Below, one piece after another: positions 28,376 through 38,800 of a stretch of DNA of 64,000 nucleotides. A program made the translations under genes and the position numbers. This DNA is from Holophagae bacterium (GTDB lineage Bacteria > Acidobacteriota > Holophagae > Acanthopleuribacterales > Acanthopleuribacteraceae): contig JAUIFE010000011.1 of assembly GCA_030429565.1 (NCBI GenBank), positions 1 through 64,000 on the forward strand. The letters are read 5' to 3'. The notes under the pieces are model-generated. The model made no database searches, had not been told where the DNA came from, and saw only the letters and a list, made by a program, of their open reading frames with translations. The number at the start of each line of letters is the position of its first letter. Position 1 is the first letter of the stretch.

Positions 28376-30189
28376 ATGGAAGAAAGAAAGACTCAGGTTA
28401 AGGCATAAAAAGAGCGGATTCAAAGTGTCCAAAAGCTCGAGACATGCGATATTGAAACGTTTTGGTCGTTGCTGGATTTTACCGGTGCCAAGGGGTTGAT
28501 TGGGGCTGTTCAGCAATATCAATCTGAGTACTTCGAGACACTTGTGGGTCGGTGTGATCATGGTTTCGAGCTTGGCGCCTGTTTCTATTTAACGAGTCAT
28601 TGTGCACCCTATTATCCTCCTTTCATGGATGAGCACGGCTATCATTCATTTGTCCAGTACATATGCGCGAAAGAAACATTTTGTTCCAATTAGTTAAACA
28701 GTATCAGGCTGGAACCTTGCCGGGACCAGATTGGCAACCACCGGATCCTTTCATCATTGAGGGCCTAAAGAGCCCAGACCCCTTATGCCAGGCCTGGGCT
28801 TGTTCGGAAATTTATCGGCTAGGTACCTACGGGCCGTCCTATTGTGAGCAGGTGGTCAGCTTTCTCGTTTCGCCGATTTCTTGGGTTGCAGATTGGGCTT
28901 GGCTGGTAGTGCATGCATGGCTAATCAAGGGATTCAAGATAGGGCCAGGGCAGATTATGGCGGCCTTGCCCTCGCAGCCGCCGACCAGAGTTCCTTTAGC
29001 CATAGTCTGTCTGTATTTGCTCGACTGTGAAGCTGAGTACCTGCCACTGTTGGTACCTCTGCTGGAATCAAATGATCCGTGCGGGGTGAAATGGGCCTGG
29101 CGATGTATTTCCATTTTAGGGGACAAGGCGGCGCCGATCACCGATGCACTACGGCCGTTTTTGAATAACCCGGATTACCATTGGCGGGTGGAGGCATTTA
29201 TAGCGGCAGAAGATCCTGAGGTACGAGAAAAAATGGTGGCTATGGCCTGTGAGCTCGCTTCCAATGAGGCATGCCAAGTGGATGATTCGCCGGAAGCCGG
29301 GCAACCATACACCAGGGCCGTTGGGGTATTAATGGGTCTGACGGAGGCGCTGCAACCGGACCAAATACAGCGCCTTCTGAATGTTGCCAACCCTAAGAAA
29401 TTGCTGGGTTTGTATGAGGCCATGGGCCCGCAGGCTCAAGTCCATGTTCCGCTGTTGATTCAGGAGTTTGAGGATGATGAAACCGATTATTTCCGGAAGT
29501 TGGACCTGATTAGGATATTGGGTAAATTCGGGGGCGAGACGGTTTTTGAATTTTTGGAGAAGCACGCTGCCATCTGGAGGAATCGTTGTATTGAAGCGCT
29601 TTTGCCTTATGGTGAGCGCGGACTCAGGGTCATAGAGCGCACCCTTTATGAGGTGGAAGATTGCAATTGGGGAGATCTTTTTTGTAATCTGGTGCGCGAT
29701 GAAGGTATTCTGCCTCGCCGCTTCGGAGATTTGGTGGAACCTTTTCTTGAGCACGAAAACTTAAGGTTGAAATGCTACGCGGCTCGACTGATCCTGTTCT
29801 GCCGACCGGAGCCGGAACGTGTCGTTCGCATTGCACGATTCTTTTTCGACCATTTGGCTGTTATGAATGGGACGATGCCTTTTTTCTTTGAGCTGGCGCG
29901 ACCCTTGGCGCAGAAGATCGCTGAAATTCTTGAAGAACCCAATCGGCTGTCAGAGGCAGACGTATGCTTCCTGATCGCGGTGTTAGGACGGGTTTTTCCC
30001 TATGGCAAAATATACGAGCGTTTGTTGGCACGCCTGTATCAAGAGGGTGATTCGGCGTCCATTCGAATGGCCGCGCGCGATGCGCATGGGCAGATTTGGC
30101 AAGCAGATCCTGGCTTTGCACCTCTGTTTTTTTTGTTTCATAGGCGACCCTCAATAAAAATAGAGACTTGGAATGGGTGGGCGCTTTAG
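28376..30189 (+). pseudogene. Decayed paralogue of the upstream HEAT-like gene
   Basis: ATG 28376 has a good ribosome site (GAGGGG) but meets TAA at 28406 after ten codons. Homology to the intact neighbour resumes at once in the same frame (ERIQSVQKLETCD, FWSLLDFTGAKGL, EYFETLVGR). Near 28665-28690 it shifts by one frame: the first frame ends FVQYICAKETFCSN-stop, while the homologous sequence continues as ILFQLVKQYQAGTLPGPDWQPP to the end at 30189. The 3' frame alone (from 28663, 508 residues) is long and could be predicted as a separate gene. Two independent lesions suggest genuine decay. Its stop overlaps that of the sigma factor gene. Confidence 0.75.
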
Positions 30190-30761
30190 CGGCGTGCTTG
30201 TTTTTGGAAGTAGGCGAACAGCCAGGCGCGGGCGGCGGAGATTTCGCGCTGCACCGTGGCACGCGAGCTGTCGACGATGCGCGCTACTTCCTGGTCCGTG
30301 AAACCCCCGTAGAATTTGAGCTCGACGATGGCGACTTGTTTGGGGTCCAACGCGGCCAAGGCCTGCAGGGCTTCGTCGAGGGAGACCAGATCGTCACTTT
30401 TGTGGATGGGTAAATCGAAGCTTTCGTCCAGCGAGAGGGGCGCTTGGCCGCTGCCGCGTTTCTGGCGGTTTTTTTCGCGGGCGTAATCGGTCAGAATGCG
30501 GCGCATCATTTTGGCGGCGATGGCAAAGAAATGGGCGCGGTTGGCCCAATCGGTGTCTTGCTGATCGGCCAATTTGAGGTAGGCCTCGTTGATGAGCGCG
30601 GTTGGCGACAATGTGTGGTTCTTGCGTTCACCGGCGAGGCGGCTGCGCGCAAGCACGCGCAGTTCGTCGTAAACGGTTGCCATCAGAGCGTCGAGCGCGT
30701 GTTTGTCGCCGGCTTGCCATTGTTGCAGTAGGACGGTGATATTTTTTTGGATGGTGGTCAT
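30186..30761 (-). CDS. ECF-type RNA polymerase sigma factor (TIGR02999-like)
   Basis: This is a 191-residue sigma-70 family protein with ATG 30761 behind AAGGAAG. Region 2 is seen in ALDALMATVYDELRVLARSRL through FFAIAAKMMRRILTDYARE, with the HTLSPTALINEAYLKL insertion typical of the TIGR02999 group. Region 4 is LDPKQVAIVELKFYGGFTDQEVARIVDSSRATVQRE. Members of this group lack a classical anti-sigma factor and are commonly coded beside TPR-bearing Ser/Thr kinases, as here: the kinase gene ends 47 bp upstream on the same strand. The pair probably forms a signalling unit in which phosphorylation controls the sigma factor. The last codons overlap the convergent pseudogene stop (shared TTAG). Confidence 0.9.
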   Translation of the reverse strand: MTTIQKNITVLLQQWQAGDKHALDALMATVYDELRVLARSRLAGERKNHTLSPTALINEAYLKLADQQDTDWANRAHFFAIAAKMMRRILTDYAREKNRQKRGSGQAPLSLDESFDLPIHKSDDLVSLDEALQALAALDPKQVAIVELKFYGGFTDQEVARIVDSSRATVQREISAARAWLFAYFQKQARR

Positions 30762-30808
30762 CGAGATCTTCCTTGCAGAGTAGGGTCGGGCGTTGGTATT
30801 AAGTAGCG

Positions 30809-33800
30809 TCAATGCGTGCGTGCAAAGGGTGTGTTTGCGGCGCTTGGGTTGGGCCGGTGATCGGGAAAAGCGCTGTAAAACGCTTCCAGTCTGGCAGCGG
30901 CACGCAACGTGCGGCGATGGTTGGCGCCGCGTTGTTTGCTGATCTGCCGGCAGGCGGCTGACAACAGAGGTTCGGCCTGGTTGGGTCGGTCCAAGCCGGC
31001 CAAAGTGGCGCCGTAAATACTTTGGTTGACGGCTTGGCGACGGGGGCCGGCTGTGCCGGCAAAGGCTTCCAAAAGCAAAACCTCAGCGGCGGAAAAACGC
31101 TGCTGGGAATTGTAAAGATCGGCCATGTCGCCCAAGGTATCGGTGACGCGCGGGTGGGCCGGCCCCAGCAAGCGGCGGCGTTGGTCCAGCGCGGCCTGAA
31201 ATTGTTGCTCGGCTTCAGACCATAAACCCGACTCGTGGAGCAAAACGGCGAGGTTGTGGCGGCTGGTGGCGACCTTGGCGTGCGCGTCGCCGTAAACTTG
31301 GCGGCGGACGTGCAGCGCTTGGCGATAACTCGCTTCGGCTTCGGGCAACAAACCCAAGCTTTGCTGCAGGCCGGCGAGGTTGTTGTGGACGGTGGCGGCT
31401 TGGGCACTGGTCGGGCCGTAGCTTTTGATGATGCGCGCGAGCGATTGGCGGTAAATGGGTTCGGCCTCGGCGTATTTGCCGTTGGTGTAAAGGCATGCAC
31501 CTAAATCGTTTAACACGGTGGCATAGTGGGGATGATCGGTGCCTAAGGTTTTTTTGCGAATCACAAGTGCGCGGCGCAGCAGGGGTTCGGCGGCTTTGCG
31601 TTGATTGGCTTTAATCTTTAACAAAGCCAAGCCGTGGAGGCTTACCGCCACATCGGGATGCAAAGGGCCGAGGTGTTCGATTCTCATGGCCAAGGCGCGG
31701 CCGAACAGGCTTTCGGCCTCGGCTAGGTTGCCGCGCGTTTGCTGCAGGCCGGCCAGGTTATTAAGTGACGCGGCAACACTGGGATGGTTGGCGCCAAAAA
31801 GTTGTTCTCGGATAGTCAGCGCTTGGTTGTAGAGGGTTTGTGCTTCCGCGAACTTTTTCTGGGCGACGAATAGGTTGGCGAGATCGTTTTGGCTTTGTGC
31901 GGTGGCGGGGTGGTCGGTGCCGAAAAACGCGGTGCGCATCTGCAGCGCTTGGCGCAGGAAGGTTTCGGCTTGTGGGTAGCGGCGTTGGCTGTAATGCAAC
32001 ACGCCAAGGCTGTTGAGGCAGTCGGCAATGGCGGGGTGTTGTGCGTCGAAAAGCTTTTGTCGCACCAACAATGCTTCGGTGAAAAGCTGCTCGGCTTCGC
32101 TGTCGTCGCCCTGTCGGCGCCGCATGGCGGCGAGGTTGTAGGCGTCGGCGGCGACCAGTGGATGATCGTGTCCGAGTACGGCCAAACGGGTGCGGCGCAC
32201 CTGGCGCATGAGTTCTTCGGCGCGGGCGTAATCACCCCTGGCAAACAAAAAAGCGGCCAAGTTGTTGGTGCTGGTGAGGACAAGCGCGTGGTTGGCTGGA
32301 AAAAGGGCGCGCCGTCGCGCCAGCGCGCGTTGGAACAGGGGTTCAGCGGCCTGGTCGCGGCCTTGCGCGTGGTGTATTTCGGCCAAGATGCTGTCACATT
32401 CGGCGGCGGTGGCGGTTGTTTGGCCGCCCTGTGCCGCACATAGCTGCGCGGCTTCGCGGGCGTGGCTTTCGGCCTGATCATAGGCGCCCTTGCGCCACAA
32501 CACTTCCGCTTGTACCAACAGGACTTGGGCCAAGAACTCACGCTCGCCGTTGCTTTGCCGCAGGGTTTGGATGACTTCGGCAAGCAAGGGTCGGGCGGTG
32601 TCGAAGTGGCCGAGGCTGCGATAGACCTTGGCCAACGTGAACTGAAGCTGGGCGCGCAAATAGGGTTGATCGGTCAGTTCGGCGGCGACGCGACCACGGC
32701 CGGCGTTGAGCAGGTCGACGGCGCTGGGTGCTTGGCCGCGCGCCTGTGCTGGATCCGAGCTTTCAAAAACGGAAACCAAAAGGTCGGTCACTTGTTTGGC
32801 GTTATCGCGTTCGCGGCGGGCCAGATCGCGTTCGACAGCGGTTCGCTGCTGCTGAAAAAAGAGGGCGATGGTAAAGCCAAACGTGAGTGCGAGGAAGGCG
32901 GCGAAAACGGCCAGTGGCCGGCGGTAACGCACGGAGAATTTACGGATGCGGTAGGGCAGCGACGGCGCGCGTGCCAGCACCGGACGCGCATCGAGAAATC
33001 GCTCGAGATCATCGGCCAAGTGGTTCACCGATTGGTAACGCAACTCGGGTTGTTTGGCGATGGCTTTGAGTACGATGTTGTCCAAATCACCCTGCAGCCG
33101 ACGGTGCAGGACTTTTCCTGACAGGCGGCGCTCGGCGGCGGGGTTGTCGCTGCCCGAGATGCGTGTGGTCGCCGCGTTCCTGGCGAATTGCTCACTGGGT
33201 TTGACGACGCTGGATTCGCAAATGGTTTGCACCAAATTGTGCGGGGTGAGTTGGTCGAGTTGGTAGGGTGAGTGGCCGGAAAGCAACTCGTAGAGCAAAA
33301 CGCCCAGCGCGTAGATATCGCAGGCGGTGGTGATGGTGCCGCCACGAATTTGTTCGGGCCCGGCGTAGGCCGGGGTCATGGGCAGGGAACCGAACTCGGT
33401 GATCGTTTGGCGTTGTTCGCGATCAGGATTGAGGATCTTGGCAATGCCGAAGTCCAGTAGTTTGGGCACGCCGGCGGCGGTGACCAGAATATTGCCAGGT
33501 TTGAGGTCGCGGTGAACCACCAGGTGGCGATGGGCAAAGGCAACCGCGCGGCATATGTCGAGAAATAACCGGAGGCGTTGCTCGATGGTGAGCCGGCCTG
33601 TGTCGCAATACTGGTGCAGCGTTTGACCCTTGACCCATTCCATGACCAGGTACGGGCGCCCGTCGGGTGTGCTGCCGCCGTCGTGGATGGTGGCGATGTT
33701 GGCATGATGCAGATCGGCGAGGATTTGCCGTTCGTTTTTGAAACGCGCGACGATTTGGTTGGTATCCATGCCGCGTTTGAGAATTTTCAAAGCAACCTGG

Positions 33801-34153
33801 GATTCAAAAGCGGCGTCGACGCGGGACGCGCGGTAAACCACACCCATGCCGCCTTCACCCAGAACGGATTCGAGTTGGTAGGCGCCCAAACGGCTGCCGG
33901 TTTCCAGTTGCGCCGGATGGTCGTGGTCGGGCGGGCACAACGGGGCACGCGCGGCCTGTTCTTTTTCGTCGCTGGGATCCAAAACCGCAAAGAAGGCGTC
34001 TTGCCGCGAGCATTTGAAGGCGGCCAGCATGGTGCCGACTTCGCCGGCGACATCCTCCGCCAGCGTGGCGAGCAGTTCCTGTTGCTCGGCCGGCGGCATG
34101 TCGCAGGCACGCTGGAAGTATTGCTTAACCCTTTGGTAGCGGTCTGGATCCAA
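30809..34153 (-). CDS. Membrane Ser/Thr protein kinase with TPR repeats
   Basis: This is a 1114-residue Hanks-type kinase. The start chosen is TTG 34153, seven bases behind GGAG, giving the family-typical MDPDRYQRVKQYF; an ATG-like start 60 bases upstream lacks a site. The kinase domain (about 90-360) is complete: GEGGMG (99-104), catalytic lysine in VALKIL (K123), HRDLKPGN (214-221), DFG (234-236) and APE-like AGPEQ. A membrane helix lies at about 413-433. The C-terminal 650 residues are TPR repeats of the 42-residue TPR_12 type (AxxLxxxALxIREQLFGANHPxVAxSLNNLA). The kinase domain is cytoplasmic and the TPR sensor probably outside. It precedes the sigma factor gene. Confidence 0.9.
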   Translation of the reverse strand: MDPDRYQRVKQYFQRACDMPPAEQQELLATLAEDVAGEVGTMLAAFKCSRQDAFFAVLDPSDEKEQAARAPLCPPDHDHPAQLETGSRLGAYQLESVLGEGGMGVVYRASRVDAAFESQVALKILKRGMDTNQIVARFKNERQILADLHHANIATIHDGGSTPDGRPYLVMEWVKGQTLHQYCDTGRLTIEQRLRLFLDICRAVAFAHRHLVVHRDLKPGNILVTAAGVPKLLDFGIAKILNPDREQRQTITEFGSLPMTPAYAGPEQIRGGTITTACDIYALGVLLYELLSGHSPYQLDQLTPHNLVQTICESSVVKPSEQFARNAATTRISGSDNPAAERRLSGKVLHRRLQGDLDNIVLKAIAKQPELRYQSVNHLADDLERFLDARPVLARAPSLPYRIRKFSVRYRRPLAVFAAFLALTFGFTIALFFQQQRTAVERDLARRERDNAKQVTDLLVSVFESSDPAQARGQAPSAVDLLNAGRGRVAAELTDQPYLRAQLQFTLAKVYRSLGHFDTARPLLAEVIQTLRQSNGEREFLAQVLLVQAEVLWRKGAYDQAESHAREAAQLCAAQGGQTTATAAECDSILAEIHHAQGRDQAAEPLFQRALARRRALFPANHALVLTSTNNLAAFLFARGDYARAEELMRQVRRTRLAVLGHDHPLVAADAYNLAAMRRRQGDDSEAEQLFTEALLVRQKLFDAQHPAIADCLNSLGVLHYSQRRYPQAETFLRQALQMRTAFFGTDHPATAQSQNDLANLFVAQKKFAEAQTLYNQALTIREQLFGANHPSVAASLNNLAGLQQTRGNLAEAESLFGRALAMRIEHLGPLHPDVAVSLHGLALLKIKANQRKAAEPLLRRALVIRKKTLGTDHPHYATVLNDLGACLYTNGKYAEAEPIYRQSLARIIKSYGPTSAQAATVHNNLAGLQQSLGLLPEAEASYRQALHVRRQVYGDAHAKVATSRHNLAVLLHESGLWSEAEQQFQAALDQRRRLLGPAHPRVTDTLGDMADLYNSQQRFSAAEVLLLEAFAGTAGPRRQAVNQSIYGATLAGLDRPNQAEPLLSAACRQISKQRGANHRRTLRAAARLEAFYSAFPDHRPNPSAANTPFARTH

Positions 34154-34218
34154 GGTAAATCTCCTGGCTGTGGAAAGAGGGGGTCGTCGCGCCGGTGCGG
34201 TTGATTTTGCCAAAGTCA

Positions 34219-34293
34219 GGCCCGGCCAGGTTAGGCCCGGCCAGGCTAGGCCCGGCCAGGCTAGGCCCGGCCAGGCTAGGCCCGGTCGGGTTA
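34219..34293. repeat. Five tandem 15-bp repeats upstream of the kinase gene
   Basis: The unit GGCCCGGCCAGGCTA occurs five times end to end, with T for C in unit 1 and several changes in unit 5 (GGCCCGGTCGGGTTA). Each unit contains the palindrome GGCCCGGCC-like core. The array ends 66 bp before the chosen kinase start, within its likely promoter region, so copy number could affect expression or the array could bind a regulator. Confidence 0.85.
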
Positions 34294-34737
34294 GGACCGA
34301 CCGGGCGCGAGCTGCGATGGTGTACCGGACATTGGTCCGGTTGCGGTTGGCAGCTAAGGTCGGCCGCGCGTCGTAAAGGAAACGCGGGTCATATCATAAG
34401 TGCGGGCTGCCAGGCGGGTGCGTGGGTGATAGCGATAAAGGGTTCTGGAGAATCGCACCCTATTTTCATAATGCAAGCGATGGGGTTGGGAAATACAAGA
34501 TAATCCATGTTTTCGTGAAATGAAAACGTTCATGTCTTAAAGCAAGCGCTTGTTGATGTTTGTAGGTTGTTGAAAATAAAAAGTTTGTATGAATGGGGCG
34601 ACGGATGGTGATGCTTTTTTCAGCGCAGAGTGTTTTTTTTGAGGCGGTGCCGTTGTTTTTGTCGCGTATCCTTTTCGATCGATACAGCCTGGTGGTTTTT
34701 TCGTGTCGCCAGGTTGTCGTGTACGAGGAGGAACCCA

Positions 34738-35223
34738 TTGAGTTTTTTATTGGCCATGAGCTTCTTTTTACAAATCCACAGCCCGGTTGTTGATCCGGGT
34801 GATGCGGAACAACCGATGTGCGAAACCGAACCCTTTGAAAAACCGGGCTGGAAATTGCTTTACGAACACGACCAGAACGGCGGCCGCATCCAAGGCGAGC
34901 TGGAGCACTTATTGCGTGCGATTGACGAAGGTTTAACCATCAAGGTTGCCGTTTCGCAGGGGCGTTTCCGGCAAATGATTGCGTGCGATGTGGTGACGGT
35001 CTCCGAAAGCGGTGATCTGGTGGTTTGTCAAAAGACAAACTTAATTGGTTTGAATGGATTTATCGGTGCCAAGTTTGGCTTGAACGCGGCCATTAAACGC
35101 AAGTTGATGGTGGTGGATTCCCAAGGCGGCGTGCATACCCAACTGTGGTTTGTCGATGCCGACAAGGTGCCGCAAAGCGAAACCCAACGGCAGCGGATTC
35201 TCTGGTTCGCACACGTTGAATAG
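34738..35223 (+). CDS. Small unassigned protein, first of a tandem paralogue pair
   Basis: This 161-residue protein is taken to start at TTG 34738, seven bases behind GAGGAGG; an ATG at 34756 is in frame but lacks a site. The core GWKLLYEHDQNGGRIQGELE, IDEGLTIKVAV and CDVVTVSESGDLVVCQ recurs in the next gene, so both belong to one family of about 130 residues starting 'GWxLxxxHxxxGxxxxG'. The first 15 residues are hydrophobic (LLAMSFFLQI) but too short for a clear signal peptide. The function is unknown. It lies 63 bp upstream of its paralogue and probably shares its transcript. Confidence 0.65.
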   Translation: MSFLLAMSFFLQIHSPVVDPGDAEQPMCETEPFEKPGWKLLYEHDQNGGRIQGELEHLLRAIDEGLTIKVAVSQGRFRQMIACDVVTVSESGDLVVCQKTNLIGLNGFIGAKFGLNAAIKRKLMVVDSQGGVHTQLWFVDADKVPQSETQRQRILWFAHVE

Positions 35224-35286
35224 GGCCTGAACGGGCGACAACAAAACAGCATGGATTCAATTTGGGGCAGAAAAACGGAGGCAACA

Positions 35287-35817
35287 ATGTGGCAATGGCG
35301 CGTGGTTTTTAGTGGTTTATGGTTGTGGGGAGGACTTTTTGCGGGTGAGCCGGCGCCGGCCGAGTTGGCGCACTCGGCGCAAGCCGGTTGGCAGTTGGTT
35401 TTCGCGCACTCGGCGGGCGGATTTGTGTATCAGGGTTCGTTGCAGAAGCTTCTGACCTATGCCGGTCGCGGGTACGACGTAAAAGTGGTGTTTCCTCAGG
35501 AAGTTGGCGAGTATCCCACCGGCGAACCGGTTTATCAACCGGATCCTGACGGTCTGCGTACGGTCTGTTGCGATGCGGTTTTTCTCTCGTATGAATCGGA
35601 CTCGGTCGCTTGTGTCAACGGAAACAGCCTGGCGGGTCTGGGTCTGGACGATGGTGCGGGTCCAAGCCTCGACGACGCCTACCTGGCACTGTTTATGGCC
35701 AGTTCCGAGGGCCGTTTACACATCATCCGGCGGGCGCTCGCCGACGACGCGGTGGTTTCTGAAACCAAAGTGCGTCAGGGTTTTGCGTGGTATGTGTTCA
35801 ATCCGAGCGGCGGCTGA
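35287..35817 (+). CDS. Exported paralogue of the preceding small protein
   Basis: This 176-residue protein has ATG 35287 behind GGAGG. Unlike its neighbour it has an obvious signal peptide (MWQWRVVFSGLWLWGGLFAG, cleaved near EPAPA). The mature part repeats the family pattern GWQLVFAHSAGGFVYQGSLQ, YDVKVVFP and CDAVFLSYESDSVACVNG. It would act in the periplasm or outside while its partner stays inside or at the membrane, suggesting a duplicated binding domain adapted to two compartments. No known domain was recognised. The gene ends 21 bp before the end of the convergent sensor kinase gene. Confidence 0.7.
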   Translation: MWQWRVVFSGLWLWGGLFAGEPAPAELAHSAQAGWQLVFAHSAGGFVYQGSLQKLLTYAGRGYDVKVVFPQEVGEYPTGEPVYQPDPDGLRTVCCDAVFLSYESDSVACVNGNSLAGLGLDDGAGPSLDDAYLALFMASSEGRLHIIRRALADDAVVSETKVRQGFAWYVFNPSGG

Positions 35818-35838
35818 GTTGTCCCGTGCCGTCTGCGG

Positions 35839-38800
35839 TTAGGCGGGTTTGAGCGCTTGTTCGACGGCGCTGTGGTCGGGCAACTCTATAATGAACCGGG
35901 CGCCGTGGCCGATGCCGTCGCTTTCCGCCCACAGCCGGCCACCCATGTCGGTGATGGTGTTGGCGGTGAGGTGCAGGCTGAGGTCGTGTTCATTGCCTGG
36001 ACGGCTGTGACCGCGACTGAAGATGGCCGAAAGTTCCTCGGAGGCAATGCCAATGCCGTTATCGCTGACAACGATGCGGAACCTGCCGTTGTCGTGCCAC
36101 GCATCGTGAATGTGAATCTCGCCCTCGCCGCCTTTTTGCTGGATGGCACGGGCGGCGTTGCCAATCAAATGGTGCAACACGGTAATCAGTTTGAAACGCT
36201 GTAACGGTACCCTGTGTTGGGCGGTGATTTCGGCCGAAATAGGAATGCCAAGGCCGGACATACCTGCTTTTTCGGCTTGAATTAATTCCTGGAACAGCTC
36301 GCGTAAGTCGACGTCTTCGCTGTAGCCGGCTACCTGCGAGTAGGATTCCTGGGCCGAAACGATGTCGCGTATGCCTTCGATGGTTTCCACCAGGCGCAGC
36401 ACCTCTTCGCCGGCATGCCGTTCGTTTTCGTGAATGATTTCGACAATCTCGGCGATACCGAGGGCGAGGTTTTGCGGCGTGACCTTGGCGCCCGCCGCGT
36501 CGTCGGTGGTTTCACTCTTCGAGAGATGCCGGGCGATGCGGCTCAGGGTTTTGCGCACGCGCTCGGTGTCCAATCGGTCCTGAATCACCATGGCCGAGGC
36601 GACCACCGAGTTGAGCGCGTTGCCGAGGTTGTGCAGTACGCTGGCGGCGATTTCGGCGCGGCCGGCCAGGTGCGCGGTCTCAATCAAGCGGCGTTGCGTG
36701 ACGCGCAGGCTTTCGGTCGTTTTCAGCAGCTTTTCGACGTGGCAGGCTTTGTTGAGCGCGGTAATGGCGTGCTCGCGGAAGCGGATCAAGCGGGCGATGT
36801 CGCTTTCGCGGATGAGTTCCTGGTTGCTTTCATTGTCGAAAATGAGAATGCCTTCCAACAAGTAATCGTCGACGGGCAGGGTTACGGTCAACAGCGAGCC
36901 TGGCATGGGCAGGCCGGCGAACTTCTCGCGGCCGGGTCGCTTGCCGGGGTTGCTGATGAGCCAGACGCCGTCGGCGAGGCCGATGTGGCCGGTGTAGCGA
37001 CGCATGGCTTCTTGAAAATCGAAGCGAATGGGCGAGACGGAACGGGCGTCGTAGCCGACGAGCGCGGCAAAGGTGAAGTGATTGGTTTGGTGATCACGCA
37101 GCAACAGGCCGCCGCTTTTTATCTGGGGCAACAGGTTTAAGGCTTGATCGAGCAGGGTTTGCGCGAGTGCCTTGATTTCCACCTCGCGGTTGACGGTTTT
37201 GACGATTTCGTTGAGGGTTTCCAATTCTTGGTTCTGGCGTTGCAACCCGGCGGTGCGCTCCAAGATGCGGCGCTCCTGGTCGCGGCCGGCACGGGCCAAC
37301 TGGGCGTGGATATCAACGCGCGCGAGCAGTTCTTCTTTGGTCACGGGTTTGGTCAGGTAATCGTTGGCGCCGACGGTAAAGCCGCGCACCAAATCCTGCA
37401 GGCGCGACTTGGCGGTGAGGAACAAAACGGGTAACTCGGAGGGCGACCAGCGCCGACGGATCTCCTCACAAACCTGGTAACCGGAAGTGTTGGGCATCAT
37501 GACGTCGAGCAACACCAATTGAAAGCCTTGCGGCTCGTTGAGTTTGGCCAGCGCCTCGGTACCGGAGGCGGCTTCGACGACCTCGTAATCGCGAATCGAC
37601 AGGTGGTTGACGAGGACCTGGCGATTCACTTCTTCATCGTCAACGACGAGAATGCGGAAGGCTTTGAAGGACGGCAATTCGACGGCGCGCATTTTCTCGG
37701 TGGGCTCATCGGTCTCAGCGGGGACCTTTGTGGGCGACGCCTCGGCCTCGGCCGGCTCGGGTGCTTGCGACGTGCTGTCGGCGACGGCAATGGGTAAGGT
37801 AAAACTGAAGCAGGTGCCTTGGCCTTCCAGCGACTCAACCCAAATGCTGCCACGATGCAGGCTGACCAATTCTTTGGTGATCGCCAAGCCGAGACCGGTG
37901 CCGGGATGGCGGCGTGTGATGGCGCCTTCCACTTGTTGGAAGGCCTTGAAAACGGCGTCGAAGTGCTCGCTGGGAATGCCGATACCGGTGTCGGTAACTT
38001 CAATCACGACCTGGCTCTCGCCCGCATGGGCGCGTACGGTGATTTGCCCTTCGAGCGTGAATTTAATGGCGTTGTGGATTAGGTTGTGGAAGATCTGGAT
38101 CAGGCGATTTTCGTCGGCTTGAACGAGCGGCAGGCCGACCGGAATTTGGTTGAGGATGTCGATGGGTTTGGTGCCGAGCATGGGCCGCGACACGTTGAGC
38201 ACCATTTCGACGACGCCGTGCAACTGCAGGGGACGAGTGCTAATGCGCAGCGATTGGTTGGCGATTTTGGAGTAATCGAGCAGGTCGTCAATAAGGGTCC
38301 CGAGCCGCTTGCCGCTGGCGATGATCATGTCGAGATTGCGTTTGGTGGCGTCGCCCAGTTCGCCGGTCGCGCCGTCGGCGAGCGATTCGGCGAGGCCGAT
38401 GATGCCGTTCAGCGGCGTGCGCAGCTCGTGCGACGTATTGGCGAGGAAATCGTCTTTGAGGCGGTCGAGTCGGGTTAACTCGTCGTTTAGCTCTTTTTCG
38501 CGTTCGTATTTGCGGCGCGCGTGATGCCTGGCGACCAGCGCCGTCAGCACCGAGAATAAAAGCACCAAGCTGAGAATCCAGGCGTGGCGCAGCCGTCGTT
38601 GGGCGCGTACTTCGTCGGCTTTAGATTGGTTCTCGCGTTTAAGGCGTTCTATTTCGGCCTCGCGCTGATCGTTTTCAAACTTGGCGTGCAGACCGGTCAC
38701 GGCGCGCGCCGCCTCAGCGTTAAACAAGCGGTCCTGTAATTCTTTATAGTGTTGGTGGATGCGGTAGGCTTTTTCCCATTGACCGTTGTCGGCGGCGATG

